Positions 21,404 to 33,540 are shown, numbered from the stretch's first letter. The stretch: DNA of 64,000 nt from Parasitella parasitica (GCA_025201805.1 MU619266.1:210381-274380), one strand, 5' to 3'. The notes: a model not told the origin generated them from the letters alone. Numbers and translations are program-made.

Positions 21404-23418
21404 TTAGCACATGGGCACGTTGACAGCTAAACCACCTTGGCTTGTCTCCTTGTATTTCGACATCATATCCAAGCCAGTTTGCCTCATGGTTTCGATCACT
21501 TGGTCCAGCGAGACTCGATGGTCTCCTTCGCCATTAAGAGCTAATTGTGCTGCAGCAATGGCCTTGACAGCAGCCAGTGCGTTTCTTTCGATACAGGGCA
21601 CTTGGACCAGTCCAGCGATAGGATCACAAGTCAGCCCCAGGTTGTGTTCCATACCAATCTCAGCAGCGTTCTCTACTTGTTCAATGGAACCGCCCATAAC
21701 TGCGGTAAAACCGGCAGCAGCCATCGAACATGCTACACCGACCTCGCCTTGGCAACCCACCTCAGCAGCTAACAAAAATTGAGTGCATGTTGAATCAGTA
21801 TTCTCGTTATGTTACATATGACATTTGAGAGACTCACCAGAGATGCTAGCACCGCGTTTAAACAGCATGCCAACTGCGGCTGTCGTTAACAAAAACTCCA
21901 TCACATCATTTTCTGGATTTTCAGAAATGAATTCTAAATAGTACTTTAACACCGATGGAATTGTACCCGCAGCGCCATTTGTAGGTGCAGTAACAACACG
22001 ACCGCCACAAGCATTCTCTTCGTTTACGGCAATAGCATAGACGGACAAATAGTCAAGTGCTGGTAAAAAGAACCTCTTGCGAGGACGCTTGGGCAACACT
22101 GTCAAGGATAGCGGCAGTTTCTCATCCGATGAAGCTTCTTCCAAGTCGTCTTGTTTAGCTTGGTTATCCGTCAGCTCGTTTGAGGGCATGCTGTTGGCAG
22201 AAGAGGCTTGTTTGGAAAGTGGTATTCTGGAATCGACGTATGTATTCTTATTTACAACAGGGCCATAGAGGCCTTTTAAGAGCTTATTGTACAACCCAGG
22301 TGCTCTTCGACGAACATTAAGGCCTCCTGGAAGATGTTCTGTTGAAATCACGTTAATAAACTCTTTGTTTTGGGGGGAGGTTTTAAAATTTCACTCTCTA
22401 GCTTTGTTTTTTTTACCTTTGCCGTTGGCCATAACACCGTTCTTGATACTGTCATCCATAGTGTTCCAGATTCTCAACAACTTTTCACGGATCTCCTCAG
22501 GGGTAGACCATTTGAGCTCGTTTTCAAAGACTACCTGTGCAATCGTCATGTTTTCGCGCCTGCAAACTTGAATCAGCTCTTCCGCGTTCTTGAAAGGCAA
22601 GGAAACTACAGCAATGTCTTGTTGGCTACGTTCAGCCATGTCACATTTAGTACTGTGGCCCGCTGTCATGCGTTCGCGTTTGTAGTATACATTTTCACCG
22701 TGATCCATCTGCGTAGCCTCGTTCACAACAAAACCGCCACCGATACTGAAATACTCGTTTGTTGCAATCATATTGGCGTCCGAGTCGTATGCGCAAAATC
22801 GAAGACCATTGGGATGCTGAGGTAGAGTTTTGAAATAGTTGAAAATCAAGTGTTTGTCTGGATTGAAATGAATTCTGTGTGTGCCATCCAAGTGAATGGA
22901 GTGGTTTGTGTGAATATCTTCTACGCGAGCTTTGATTGTAGATGTTTCTACTTGATCAGGCGTTTCTCCCTCAATGCCCATAAGGATAGCTTCTGGTGTG
23001 CCATGGCCCTTTCCAGTTAGAGCCAAAGATCCAAACATGTCTATGCAAAAATCGTAAATATTTCCAAATTCGGTAATACATCCGGGGCTACTTTACCAAC
23101 TCTCAACGTGTGCACTCTTTCAAGGATCCTATGGTCTTTGAGGTCGCTTACAAAGATCTTGGCCGCTCTCATAGGGCCTACAGTATGCGAAGAAGAAGGG
23201 CCTACACCAATAGAGAATAAATCAAATGTAGATACAACGGCATGATGATCTGCATGAGGATCAATGCCTGGCATTTCTGGCGCAAATTCAGTGGCGGCTG
23301 CCGCTGTGGATAAACATGACTTTTGTTGGTGGGTGGCGCCAATGATGACAGTACGGCGAATGATGGGTTGAGTTGTGTTTCTGATGAAAATGCTCGGAAT
23401 CGATCTTAAGCTATTCAT
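21404..23418 (-). CDS. L-serine dehydratase, bacterial iron-sulfur (SdaA) type, with mitochondrial-like leader
   Basis: Four exons on the minus strand (23418-23097, 23040-22417, 22338-21838, 21768-21404) give 603 residues. The first ~45 residues are rich in Ser, Arg, Ile and Thr without acids until FAPEMPG, like a mitochondrial presequence. The beta domain follows ([23 protein letters not shown] and [15 protein letters not shown]) and then the alpha domain with [66 protein letters not shown] and [11 protein letters not shown]. The conserved cysteines are those that hold the catalytic 4Fe-4S cluster, so the enzyme deaminates L-serine to pyruvate and ammonia without PLP. Most fungi use the PLP-type Cha1. 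An acidic, Ser-rich insert of about 60 residues lies between the [11 protein letters not shown] and [16 protein letters not shown] blocks. Confidence 0.93.
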
Positions 23419-23484
23419 TCAATAATAAAGTGTGTATTCTTTTTCGAGAGGAAGTGAAAGGGCAGAAGGGAGTTTTGTGGTCTT

Positions 23485-23492
23485 TATTTATA
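23485..23492 (-). promoter_or_regulatory. TATA box of the serine dehydratase gene
   Basis: TATAAATA on the minus strand, 67 bp before the ATG. Confidence 0.5.
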
Positions 23493-25727
23493 ACAAAACC
23501 TTTTTGAATTATATAGTAATTTTTATACCTCTTTGACAAACAATAAGTATTTTTGCACAATACATAAATTAATGAATTCACACGATAGACTTATCTACCA
23601 ATCAAGTCAGGGTTTAAATACTAAACCTAATGGGCATATTGTTGTGCCACTGATATCTTGGACATCAAAATTACATTAGAAAAGGCCAATAATTTCTATA
23701 TGCTAAATGCCTATGTTATAGTATGTGTGTTTTAATTGCACAACAATTATCAATATCTATAATAACACAACAAAAGCCATTGTTTACTTGTATTTTCAGA
23801 GACACTGCATCTGTGATATCAAATAGTGCCAAGATGTAATAAATCACTTGAGATCAGTAGAGCATAGGGCTTACTAAAAATTAATTTCTGATGATAATTT
23901 GGAGTTATTCATATCTCCAAAACTAACAATGGCATACAGTGCAATTATATATAGAGAATATTACCAGTATATCAAAGATTATTGCTCGCAACATTATTTC
24001 CCATCATCGAGGATTTTTTTTTTTTTACAAATTTTCCCCGAGCAAACATCAACATGGAGGATATTCTGATTCAAGTACTTTTTGTCTTTAGATTGTCTTG
24101 TTTTTTTCGCACCAAAGTTGTCAGAAAATACAATATCAAACGTGCGTTTTTACAAAACTATAATGGTCGTCTAGATAATGTGCAACTTATTTTGTCAAGT
24201 AATTCTTGTTTCCTTTAGTATTTTCTGATTGTTAAAACCAATTCAAAATGCCAAGTGGAGCAACTCGTGTAGATTGCGAATCTCGAGGATTAAATCACAT
24301 TGCTGCGTGTTAATGATAATGGCATTGTTCATACCAAAGCGCTTGAACTATTTGATAAAGTTATTTGACTAAAAATTAGTTTTTGTAAGAAGAACAATAT
24401 ATTTTGCATACTACATTTAAACATCTTCTTTTATACTAATTCAAGATCCACGAATGTTACTCAGGGCAGAATAAGAATCATTTCGCACAACATACACATA
24501 AGTATAACTCATGTTGCCTGGATTTACGCATTCAGTAAAAAGAGTTCGAAATTAAATTTAATCTAGCAAAGGTTTCTTTTGATTCAACATCGCTATCTGC
24601 TGCCAGTCGATAGTGTTAACCATCGTTCATATTTTTAGTCAAAGTGCTCTATTCAGTATACGTTTTGTATTAGGGCTACTTCATCAAAATCGGAATGCTT
24701 GCTCTCATTTTCAATGTGCGGTAGATCGCGAGGATTGTATCGTCGTAATGAAACTTATATAGTACTTCTGCTGAATATAGTTGGTAAACATGCCCATCAA
24801 GAGGACACGATTTGCAACTTAATAGCTGATTTCAATGCACGGCTTATTTTTTGTATCATTGATATCAGTCCATGTTGAACTTGTGCTCATTGAGGATTAT
24901 ATAGCCTAGACAAATCTAACCTTGATTGTCAATTGTCCTTTACTGTTTATTCTGTGAAGTTTGACTTTTGAGCTAAGCACACTCTGTTTCGATTATAGAA
25001 TTATGTCTCTAGTCAGTTATCGGCGGAATAAGAGGTGTGGCCAAAGCATTGGAACTTGACCTATTAATAAGGTAAAGTTGGCATTTAGTTTGCAGCGTAC
25101 AAGTTCTGATCTAGGTGACTCAAACAAGGAGGCGATTTTGATATGAAAAGAAGTACTGTTAAATGAAGCCTGAGAAGTCATAGCTATCAATGTATATTCC
25201 ATTCTCATTTTTAATCGAAGGAAATGAACAATAAAGTGCATACTTGCATAAGGTATCCGGTTAGTGCTAGGTCTCAATGTTGGAGATAAACATCCAGCTC
25301 GAGATGGCTCAAGTGTCATACAAAGTAAATGGCGTTTTCAGGAGACAAATAATAATCCGAGGCAGAAAAGACAATTACTTTATTGTAAAAAAAAAAAAAA
25401 AAAAAAAGATGTTGAATTGGGATCCTTGATATCTTGAATACATGCGCCAAAAGGCATTTTCAATTTGTACTGGAGGGTTGCTATTTTTCCGTGGATTCTA
25501 ATCCTAATTATCTCTTGTATCACTGATGATTTTTAAGGAGAAAAGTAGGTTTAGGAAGACTGGGTTTTTGTATTGGAACTTGCCAATAACAGATCTTGGT
25601 CCAACGTCTAAAATCACTAATTAAGAGGAGTAAAAGCCAAAATACAAGTTTATCCTTTCATCTTTTTTTGTGGCAAAACTAAATTACAACATTTCCTTTC
25701 CTCTTTCATTTCCCAACACATCCTATA
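23493..25727. other. Gene-poor AT-rich gap
   Basis: About 2.2 kb with no gene I can support. A 54-codon frame at 24054-24218 (MEDILIQVLFVFRL...) and a 100-codon minus frame at 25017-25319 show no recognised motif. A long A-run lies at about 25387-25407. Confidence 0.35.
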
Positions 25728-27633
25728 ATGCCAGAAGAAGCCTACGAAATGACCCGCTCAATATCAGGAGCTTCGAGTTCAGCAGATAATCATAATGAAG
25801 CATATGATAGCAGAGAAGAAGAGGCGCAACTTTTGAGTAAAGAAGATCGCTCAGACACTGACGAAGAAGACGATATTGAAGATGAAGATGAAAGCTGGGC
25901 CACGATAGTAGGGGAAAATGGCGAGGAAGCAGAAGAAGAGTATGAAAAGGTCGATGTTCTTTTATATATCAACAGAAAGCGTGTACTGACTTAGCTTGGC
26001 TCGCAGGATAGTTCAGTGTTAAGATATGTCTGCGTTGGTCTGGCGATTGGTTTATTTTTCTTCCTATTCAAAGTTGCCATGATGCGCTTTTCAGAAGACC
26101 CAAGCCATCATGAAAGAGGAGCAGAGAAATTGTACAATAACGGCACTGACTATTTTGCATCCACTGTGATTCTGATTTCACTGGATGGTTTTCGACCTGA
26201 TTATCTGAATAGAGGCAAGACACCTCATATGAAAAAACTCGGTTAGTTTGATTTAGTATACCGGTTAGCTTTTATATAATATTAACTTTCTATAGCGGAC
26301 GATGGCATCATGGCAAAGTATATGCATCCAGCATTCCCTGTAGGTTGATTGAGTTGCTAACAATTCAAGATTGCTAATGGGTTTTATTAGCCAAGTACAT
26401 TCCCTAACCACTGGACACTTGTTACCGGACTATATCCAGAAACTCATGGTATCGTAGGAAACTTGTTTTATGACCCCACATTAGATGCTGTATTCAGCCA
26501 TTCGAATTCAACGATAACTTCTGATCGCCGATGGTGGAAAGGAGAGCCAGTAAATAATCTATAGTTTGACATGCTGCTTGTCTGTTTGACTAATGTGCTG
26601 AATAGATCTGGACAACGTCAAGAATGAATAGAAAGCGTAGTGGGTCTATTATGTGGCCAGGATCAGAAACAAACTACAACCCGCCAGATTTGGTTGTAAA
26701 GTACAACAATTCAATTACAACCAAGCAAAAGATGGACATTTCTCTGAATTGGCTTGATTTGCCTTACAACGATAGACCACAGATGATTTCTGTCTATGTG
26801 CCACAGATTGATGAGGAAGGCCATCGAGGTGGTCCATTTGGCTCTAAGGTATATTTACTGTATCGCGTTTACTACACACAGTGCTCTAATGCAATGATGA
26901 CAGATGGGAAATTACATCCAGGAAGCGGACGATGCTATTGGGTATTTAGTGCAGGAAATTAAGAATAGAAACCTCGATGAGCATGTCCATATTGTCATTG
27001 TAAGATGAAGAAATAATTTGCAGCTGAAAGTATACCAATCTTTTTTTTTTCCAATTTTAGGTTAGTGATCATGGTATGGCAGAGACGCAAGAATCAAAGT
27101 TGATTTTCTACGACGATATTCTTACGGACGATGTCCTTCAGCATGTGCGAAATCGAGAAGCGCTTCCTTTGCTTGATCTAAGACCCTCTCCTGATGCGCC
27201 CAAAGATACTGTCAAGGAAATTTATAATCAACTTTACAACTATACCCAAACCCATTCTGACGCTCACTTTGAGGTGTTTTTAAGAGAAAATGTACCCGAA
27301 AGATTTCACTACAGCCACTCTGAAAGAATCACACCTATCGTGGCTATCCCTGAAGTGGGCTATACCTTTATCACACACGAAGAGTTTGAAAAGAAGGGAG
27401 GATTCAAGAAGGGTGGAAACCATGGCTACGATAACCTTGCTGATGACATGCGAGCTATTTTCATGGCAAAGGGACCCAAAATCAACCGATCCTACAAATC
27501 AGGCACCATTTTGGCGCCCTTTTTCAACATTGAAGTCTACGGTTTATTGACAGAATTGCTTAATATAGATGCAGCACCAAATAATGGTACTTTGCAAGCT
27601 GATTTCCCTGTTTTGTTTCAACCTCCCTTCTAA
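25728..27633 (+). CDS. Ectonucleotide pyrophosphatase/phosphodiesterase (NPP family), type II membrane protein
   Basis: Seven exons (25728-25949, 26007-26241, 26296-26339, 26391-26549, 26606-26848, 26904-26999, 27061-27633) give 523 residues; the first donor (GTCGAT, or GTTCTT six bases on) is uncertain. The N-terminal ~75 residues are acidic and Ser-rich (cytosolic tail), then one membrane segment ([20 protein letters not shown]), then the catalytic domain outside or in the lumen. Metal and catalytic motifs: [11 protein letters not shown] (Asp), [19 protein letters not shown] (nucleophile Thr), DEEGHRGGP (Asp, His), VSDHGMAE (Asp, His), and a late GNHGYDN His. NPPs cleave phosphodiester and pyrophosphate bonds of nucleotides and may act in phosphate scavenging, like yeast Npp1/Npp2. 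Stop codon 12 bp from that of the convergent PC-esterase gene. Confidence 0.92.
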
Positions 27634-27645
27634 TAAAGTAAACAT

Positions 27646-29086
27646 CTACGCATGGTCGACTAATTTTGCAATTTGATGATACAAGAATTTGTTCCAGTCG
27701 TCCACTGGTCCCGGCAAACAAGTGTGCAAACAATCTGAATCTGGCTGTGAGTGTGCGTCGCCTCTGTAGTTGGAGATGGATACATTAAAGAATTGGAATC
27801 GTTCGTCATTTTCCTTGTTGATCATGTCCTGAAAAATAAAAATAAAAAACCCTTGTGCGTTATTTGGTTTGCTTTATATATGCGTAACTCTACGGCGTAC
27901 CTTCCAAACAAAATCAAATTGCTCAAACATATCCCACTCGTATTCGCCTTTTTGCCCTGCTGGTTTGATGATAGATGGGCTTGGGGAGGTATACTGAGAA
28001 CATTTGGCATGGCCGTATGGCGTGCTTCTGACCCAAACACGCTGATCTGCTTTGACATGCATTTTCAAATAGTCAAACACCTTTTCCATGGCCTTTCTAA
28101 ACGCTTGGAGCAGCTCTTTTCTGTCCTTGTTGGGACCCCACTTCAAGTCGGGATGCCAATGAGGCCCCTATATCACCATATCATTGTCGTTAGTTTAGAT
28201 GGTGATGAGCGAGGTTTTGTGCAATTCCTTACGGTGTTGATCATGATGTACTTGAATCGCGGAATAGCGTGCACCCACGGAAAGTTGCTTCCAACACCAA
28301 TTTGGTATCCTTCTCCTTCGTTCGGTTTGATCAGGCTAAAATCGTCCAGCTTCACTAGATAGTCTGAGCGAATATAAGCAACAGTAATCTTTGCTGGGTC
28401 TTGATATTCCAAATCACGGTGTACCAACTGGCTGACCCACATGGAGGAGTCACCGCCAGATAATTGAGTGTCCCTGTTCTGAGATGTCAAATCTTGTCCT
28501 AGTAGACACCACATACTCTCAAACATCAACTGTGTGATGGAATCTCCTACTAATAACAGTGGATTTTCAGACAGGTGTTTGGAAAAGTCTCGGGCTTCAA
28601 AGGGCAGGACCATGCAGTCGTCAGGTTGCCAGCTGTAGTCAATTCTGTTTTACCGTTTTTTTTTAGCTATAAAAAAACAAAAAAGATCGACAAGCCTACA
28701 TACAGGAAAAACAAATAAACTTACATGGATTTACTCCTGTTGAACTCGCTTGCTGGCTCTTGTCTTCTATAGCATCTATGCGGGAAATCCCAGTTACAAT
28801 GATATCCAACAAAGTTATTGATGCCATCCACATTTTGAGACTCCAAGCCTATGCTTTGATGCACCCATTTCCCTTTGTTGAAACCATCCGAAGAGCACAG
28901 GTTTTTGTAGCCTGACCGTTGTTGGTACAAGGTGTCTCCTTTTAGTCGGTCTGGGGCGGTGTGAACGGTGTCCGGGACAAGAGCCACTGTTGTATTGCTC
29001 GACGACAGCATCCATAAAGTCAATAGACAGGTGATACTTATGCCTGTGACAGCGTAGGTTTGTGATCTGAACGATAATTCGACCAT
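27646..29086 (-). CDS. PC-esterase (Pmr5/Cas1p-like GDSL/SGNH acyltransferase-esterase), secretory type
   Basis: Four exons on the minus strand (29086-28725, 28644-28233, 28167-27901, 27828-27646) give 407 residues. A single N-terminal hydrophobic anchor (about residues 12-28) suggests a Golgi or secreted type II protein. The catalytic domain has LLLVGDSITQLMFESMW (nucleophile Ser in GDS, about residue 155) and near the C-terminus the DxxH pair in PDSDCLHTCLPGPVDDWN. An N-terminal Cys/Trp-rich block (NNFVGYHCNWDFPHRCYRR) is typical of TBL/DUF231-like proteins. Family members add or remove O-acetyl groups on polysaccharides or glycans; here the substrate is unknown, perhaps cell-wall glucuronan, chitin-linked or capsule-like sugar. 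The last exon overlaps the 3' flank of the convergent NPP gene. Confidence 0.85.
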
Positions 29087-29156
29087 GCAAGATACACGTA
29101 TATAAAAGGATCAAGTAGAAGAGAGAAACAACAGAGAAAGAGTGCTTTATTTTTAA

Positions 29157-31493
29157 TTAAACTCTTTGAAATCCAAATATTTCGAGTGCCACAGTAGCAT
29201 CAATAGTGACACCTTTTTCAAGATCTGCCTCCACAAGAACTTGTCCTACATAGCCAGGCTCCATTTCTCCAGGTTCTCCGTTTTCCCTTTCACGCTGCTC
29301 AGTTACTGCCACCAATACGCGATCTTCTGGGTCGATGCGGTCACTCTCCAGAATGCCTTCATGGCGGTTCAAACAGTGGATACAGTAATGAATCTTGGTC
29401 TTGCTGCGAACATCATTGGACATGGTTGGATGTCGTGTGACAGCAGCAGTGCCTGTGGGCAGAGAAGTACCAAAGGACGCAGAAGAGCTGCTTTGCTTTT
29501 TGTAATCAGACGGATTACTAGGCTTCAATGGCTTGGTTCCCTTTTCTTTCTTGATCTGAACCGCTGGCAAGGCAATTTGCTTTGAATCCCGCTGCAATTC
29601 AAATCGACACACCAATATGTTTTCATTCGGATCATGCACTGCATAAAATTCCTCTTCCATTTCCTCTTGCCCTGCAATTTCATCCTTGATTTCGAGTCGG
29701 TGGCGAGGCATTACTTGAGCTTCAATCTGCAGGCGATAAGACACACCAAGAATCGTTTCAGCCTCACTATAAAACATTCTTTTGTACAACATGTACTGGA
29801 TCTTCGTGGCACTAGTGTCTATTCTTTCTTTTTGCGGAGGGCTTTTCCCAATCTCCAATTCTTCAACACCGGCGTTTATAACTTGGCTTCCGGTCGACGG
29901 CTCTCCTGCGTGCTCGTTGTCTGAAACTGACCACACGGATCCACCATCACTCTCCTCGTCATCAAATGCATGCATGTCTTGAGATGATAATACGACTTCT
30001 TTCTGTTCACAAGTCCAGCCATTCTCCTCAGAAGGCGGTGAGATAAACACGGATGATTTGAACCGAAAGCGAGGGGTCCCAAGCAACAACCGTCTGCGCT
30101 TTTGTTGAGCTTCTGATTGATCTACGTCGAAATATTCATCCAACGCTGCGCTGCGATCGCCCTCCAAAGTTTGAGGAATAGGATGTCGATTTTCTTGTGT
30201 TTGCTGTGTATAGGTCAAGGGAAATAAAACTCGTTCAAGCGCTTCCCGCTGCCACAACGCTCGAAACACAATGCCTTCGTCCACGATGCCATCTTGGCGT
30301 ACAGAGGTTAATTGATCAAATGTCATGTTGCTATAGGTCACTGTTGTGCGAAGAAGGTAGGATAAGACTGTCGCTTTATCTATGACACCACCGGAAGATG
30401 CATCGGCAACCAGTTTTTCGAATGGTACAAGTGCTGAAAAGCTAAGTCTGTTCAAATGTGGCCCTTGGTGATGCTGTATTTCGCTCACATCTTCAAGGTC
30501 TTCAGAAGGTATACGCTTTCGTTTACGTGAGCGGACTGTATCTGCTGTCAAGAACTTGCCACGGTCGAATCTACCAGTAGATTGCTTGCTGTTTAAAGGT
30601 CGAACATATCCAGATAGTCGTTTTGCATCCTGATCTACAGGTCCTTTGGCTGTCCAGGTGATGTGTCCAACAGACTGCATAAATGCCACCAATACCGACC
30701 TCAACAGACAATAACGTTGATATTCACTGTTTACGAACAAAGGATCGGCACTGAGTACATCAGCCATATAATCCACAGGAAGCAGAGCTAACCGTTCAGC
30801 ATTTTCAGGCCCAAAGCGAAGTAGCAATAAAAGAGCAGCATCTCTCAGTTGCAGATACGAGCTGTGTCCTCTTGGTAGCTGACAGATAGTTTCCAAATCT
30901 CTCATAATACTATTCAAAGAAAGCTGCTCACTGGTGTATCTGTTGACGCAGGCTTGAGTCAGATCATGCACATCCAGTAACACAGCTACAGACAAGATAC
31001 GCAGAGTATCCTTATCCTGCATCCCTTGTAAAAGCTCTTGCTTATTAAGACAGTACATCCACTTTAAGACAAAGCGAATATGCGACGAAAGTAAAGGATT
31101 GAGATTGTTTGTAATGTGTTTCAGGCTATTGTTGGGTGTTTTTTGCCATTGGCGGCGTACAATGTGTTGGAAAGGTGCAAGGACGAATCCACACTGTGTT
31201 AAGGCTCTCGCCAGATCAATTGTGATGATGGTCACTCCTTGGGCATCCTTCGAGTACTTGATGTTAGACTGTATATCGAAGTCTTCTTCTTGGATATTTA
31301 AGTCTATGCTTTCCAGTAACTTGCAAAGAAACGGCGATTGGCTCATAATAGATTTGTGTACATTGAACCGCATTGAAAACGGAAAAGAAGGATGAATAAA
31401 GACAAGCGATAGATCCGAGAACAATGATTTTTCAAACATGGTGTCCAGCAGATGTCTTTCTAATTTCGAGGATGTTTTTTTGTTGGTTGTCAT
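29157..31493 (-). CDS. BTB/POZ domain protein, intronless
   Basis: A single 778-residue frame without introns, unusual in this neighbourhood. Residues about 8-110 form a BTB/POZ fold (LLDTMFEKSLFSDLSLVFI, FNVHKSIMSQSPFLCKLLE), interrupted by an insert; a BACK-like helical part follows (LRILSVAVLLDVHDLTQACV, LPVDYMADVLSADPLFV). The middle is disordered, acidic and basic in patches (RSRKRKRIPSEDL). The C-terminal part holds a possible second folded domain (YCIHCLNRHEGILE, VTIDATVALEIFGF). BTB-BACK proteins of this layout (germ cell-less-like) often serve as Cullin-3 adaptors, but no Kelch repeats are present and the substrate is unknown. Confidence 0.75.
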   Translation of the reverse strand: MTTNKKTSSKLERHLLDTMFEKSLFSDLSLVFIHPSFPFSMRFNVHKSIMSQSPFLCKLLESIDLNIQEEDFDIQSNIKYSKDAQGVTIITIDLARALTQCGFVLAPFQHIVRRQWQKTPNNSLKHITNNLNPLLSSHIRFVLKWMYCLNKQELLQGMQDKDTLRILSVAVLLDVHDLTQACVNRYTSEQLSLNSIMRDLETICQLPRGHSSYLQLRDAALLLLLRFGPENAERLALLPVDYMADVLSADPLFVNSEYQRYCLLRSVLVAFMQSVGHITWTAKGPVDQDAKRLSGYVRPLNSKQSTGRFDRGKFLTADTVRSRKRKRIPSEDLEDVSEIQHHQGPHLNRLSFSALVPFEKLVADASSGGVIDKATVLSYLLRTTVTYSNMTFDQLTSVRQDGIVDEGIVFRALWQREALERVLFPLTYTQQTQENRHPIPQTLEGDRSAALDEYFDVDQSEAQQKRRRLLLGTPRFRFKSSVFISPPSEENGWTCEQKEVVLSSQDMHAFDDEESDGGSVWSVSDNEHAGEPSTGSQVINAGVEELEIGKSPPQKERIDTSATKIQYMLYKRMFYSEAETILGVSYRLQIEAQVMPRHRLEIKDEIAGQEEMEEEFYAVHDPNENILVCRFELQRDSKQIALPAVQIKKEKGTKPLKPSNPSDYKKQSSSSASFGTSLPTGTAAVTRHPTMSNDVRSKTKIHYCIHCLNRHEGILESDRIDPEDRVLVAVTEQRERENGEPGEMEPGYVGQVLVEADLEKGVTIDATVALEIFGFQRV

Positions 31494-33011
31494 GTCGAAC
31501 TTGATTTGATGTGAATATGAAAGGAAAAAGGCTGTTTGGCATCAAAGTAAAACAAGCGCGACTTTGCTCCGAGTCACGCTGACAGACAAAGAAAAAATGG
31601 CGTTTCTGCCCACAACCTACTACTATCGGTCCTTACTGCCTCCGCTCCCCCTTCTCTCCTCACAATAGGAGTCCGAGGCGAAGTGGTCTCTCTCTTTTCG
31701 TACTGTGTGGCATCAATCCTTGCATTCTTTTCGCTTGTCCAATTCAACTCTGGCGGTCCATCTTTCAAACTTACCTCTCTCCGCTCTCCCTCTCTTTTTA
31801 CCATGATCTCGTCAATCAACTGGTCGCCATCTTGGCAAGCACTGACACTCCTTTCTTGCGTGTTAGCCAAATGCCTTGTGCCTCATCTTTGACAGATCAA
31901 ATCTTTGCATACACGTTACTGACAGTTTGGCAGGCTCATTGGCGCATGAATTTCAATGGCATCCTGTTTCTCCTTCACCCAGTCATACAGCGTACTGTCG
32001 GTGTCTTCTCTGGTCTGGAAGATGAAATACGGCCTGATTTCCAGATCTCCGACCACACTTATCCTGTTTACTACTATTTCGTTACGTATACCCACCCCAG
32101 TCTTTTCATTTCCTCAATATGACAGTGTGAGAACTTTAAATAATGGAGGTTCAGTAAAAACAAATCGTACTTGAAATTAAAAAACTGTTGCTTTGAAAAC
32201 GATTGCGCATTATCTCTCAAAATTGTCATTAGCGCTAATAAGCTTTATTTATTGATGATTTAAAACCATTTCATGACAAAGCTTAGCGTCATATACAATA
32301 TACAATAAATTAAGTTTTTTTTAGCATCTTTGAACTCTTTGTTGTATCCGTAGAATCCATTAACTATTATTATATGGAACCGTTGTCATGGCAACCGTTC
32401 CTGGATCGGATCTAATGTATATGTTGGTAATTTTAAATAAATAAAATTAAACATGAAATGTCTTGTATAAAAAACCATCTATTTTGATTCTATTTACTCT
32501 AAATCATGTAGCTAAACTTGTCAATGAATGACTCAAAAACTCAATAATTAGCTGATTAATTATAAATACAAGGTTGTAGTTTTGCTTGACAGATATTTGC
32601 CAAATATGATCTGATTGTATCCATAGAATTGATTCATGTCGATCTATTCTGTGATAGACAACTTCTAATCAAGAAAATTTAAAGTTTTGTGTCTATAATT
32701 ATGTAGAATCGTTTTTTGTGCTTATTTTCAAGACCTAGCACAACACCATCATCAAAACTAGTGTAATGCTAATTCACGACATTCAAAAACAACATAAAAA
32801 ACAACATGTATTTAAAACAAAGATCAAATACTCAAACCCCAGTTTTTTGTTTTATTTTGCCGCGGACAGAGCTTCACAATATTGAAGACTGAGCTGACTT
32901 TTGTTCGCATGTTTTATACAAAATTAATGTTTTTCGCATAATAAACACATTATAGAAGTAGAACGTAACAGATATATTTATCATAGATATCAGATGTTCG
33001 CTTGTAACTTG
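31494..33011. other. Intergenic region upstream of the BTB gene
   Basis: Overlapping open frames occur on both strands between 31574 and 32174. The most protein-like is a minus-strand stretch around 31945-32130 containing EIRPYFIFQTREDTDSTLYD and WVKEKQDAIEIHAP, but it lacks an ATG and I could not splice it to anything. From about 32180 to 33011 the DNA is very AT-rich and shows no gene. Confidence 0.3.
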
Positions 33012-33471
33012 TTGATCTGGCATAATCTAGGATAAGAGATCATAATAATGTACTTCTTTAATTAAAGAGTGGAGATTGTCCAATGATGTGTTGTTATACT
33101 TGTCGAAACAGGAGAATAAAGTCTTTGTTTCAAATCAGGAAGGTTATCTGTAACACAGATCTGTATGATATTGACAAACAATAAGGTACTGTCAGATCAA
33201 AGATCAATAACAGTTGCAGGACGTAAAATAATGAAATAATTAATAAACAATTATTTCCCTAAAAAAAAATCAAAGATCAATAACCTTGTAGTATAATAAT
33301 ACATCGTACCCTGTTAAGGATATGATGTTGCTTGCAAATTATTCTTATCGATTAGTATCGACTAGTATTTTAAATAAGTCACCAAAAATTTATGTTGTTG
33401 TAAAAAGTATAAATAGCAGATGCAAAGTTGAATCTTTAATAAAGTACTCTCAAGTCTTCGTATCTCGTTAA
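33012..33471 (+). repeat. LTR-like repeat, copy A (tandem pair)
   Basis: Begins TTGATCTGGCATAAT and ends TATCTCGTTAA. It shares at least five long blocks in the same order with copy B at 33541-33917, including GATTGTCCAATGATGTG, GAGAATAAAGTCT, ATCGTACCCTGT, GTAAAAAGTATAAATAGCAG and the end block. TATAAATA followed by AATAAAGT about 30 bp on is the layout of an LTR promoter and polyadenylation signal. Copy A is longer because a 73-bp segment is bounded by the 15-base repeat TCAAAGATCAATAAC (33197 and 33270). Confidence 0.6.
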
Positions 33472-33540
33472 TTCAACGTTTTATATGATACTTTTCTTAT
33501 TTCGATCTTGCAGATCTCAACAATGAGCACATTTATCGCC

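Noticed and set aside
29157-31493. Retrogene origin of the intronless BTB gene
   Set aside because: Absence of introns alone is not enough; no poly-A tract or target duplication was seen at its ends.
31574-32174. Overlapping open frames of 67-98 codons on both strands upstream of the BTB gene
   Set aside because: They overlap each other in antisense, have no recognised motif, and no splice combination gave a longer protein. Kept only as a note in the intergenic entry.
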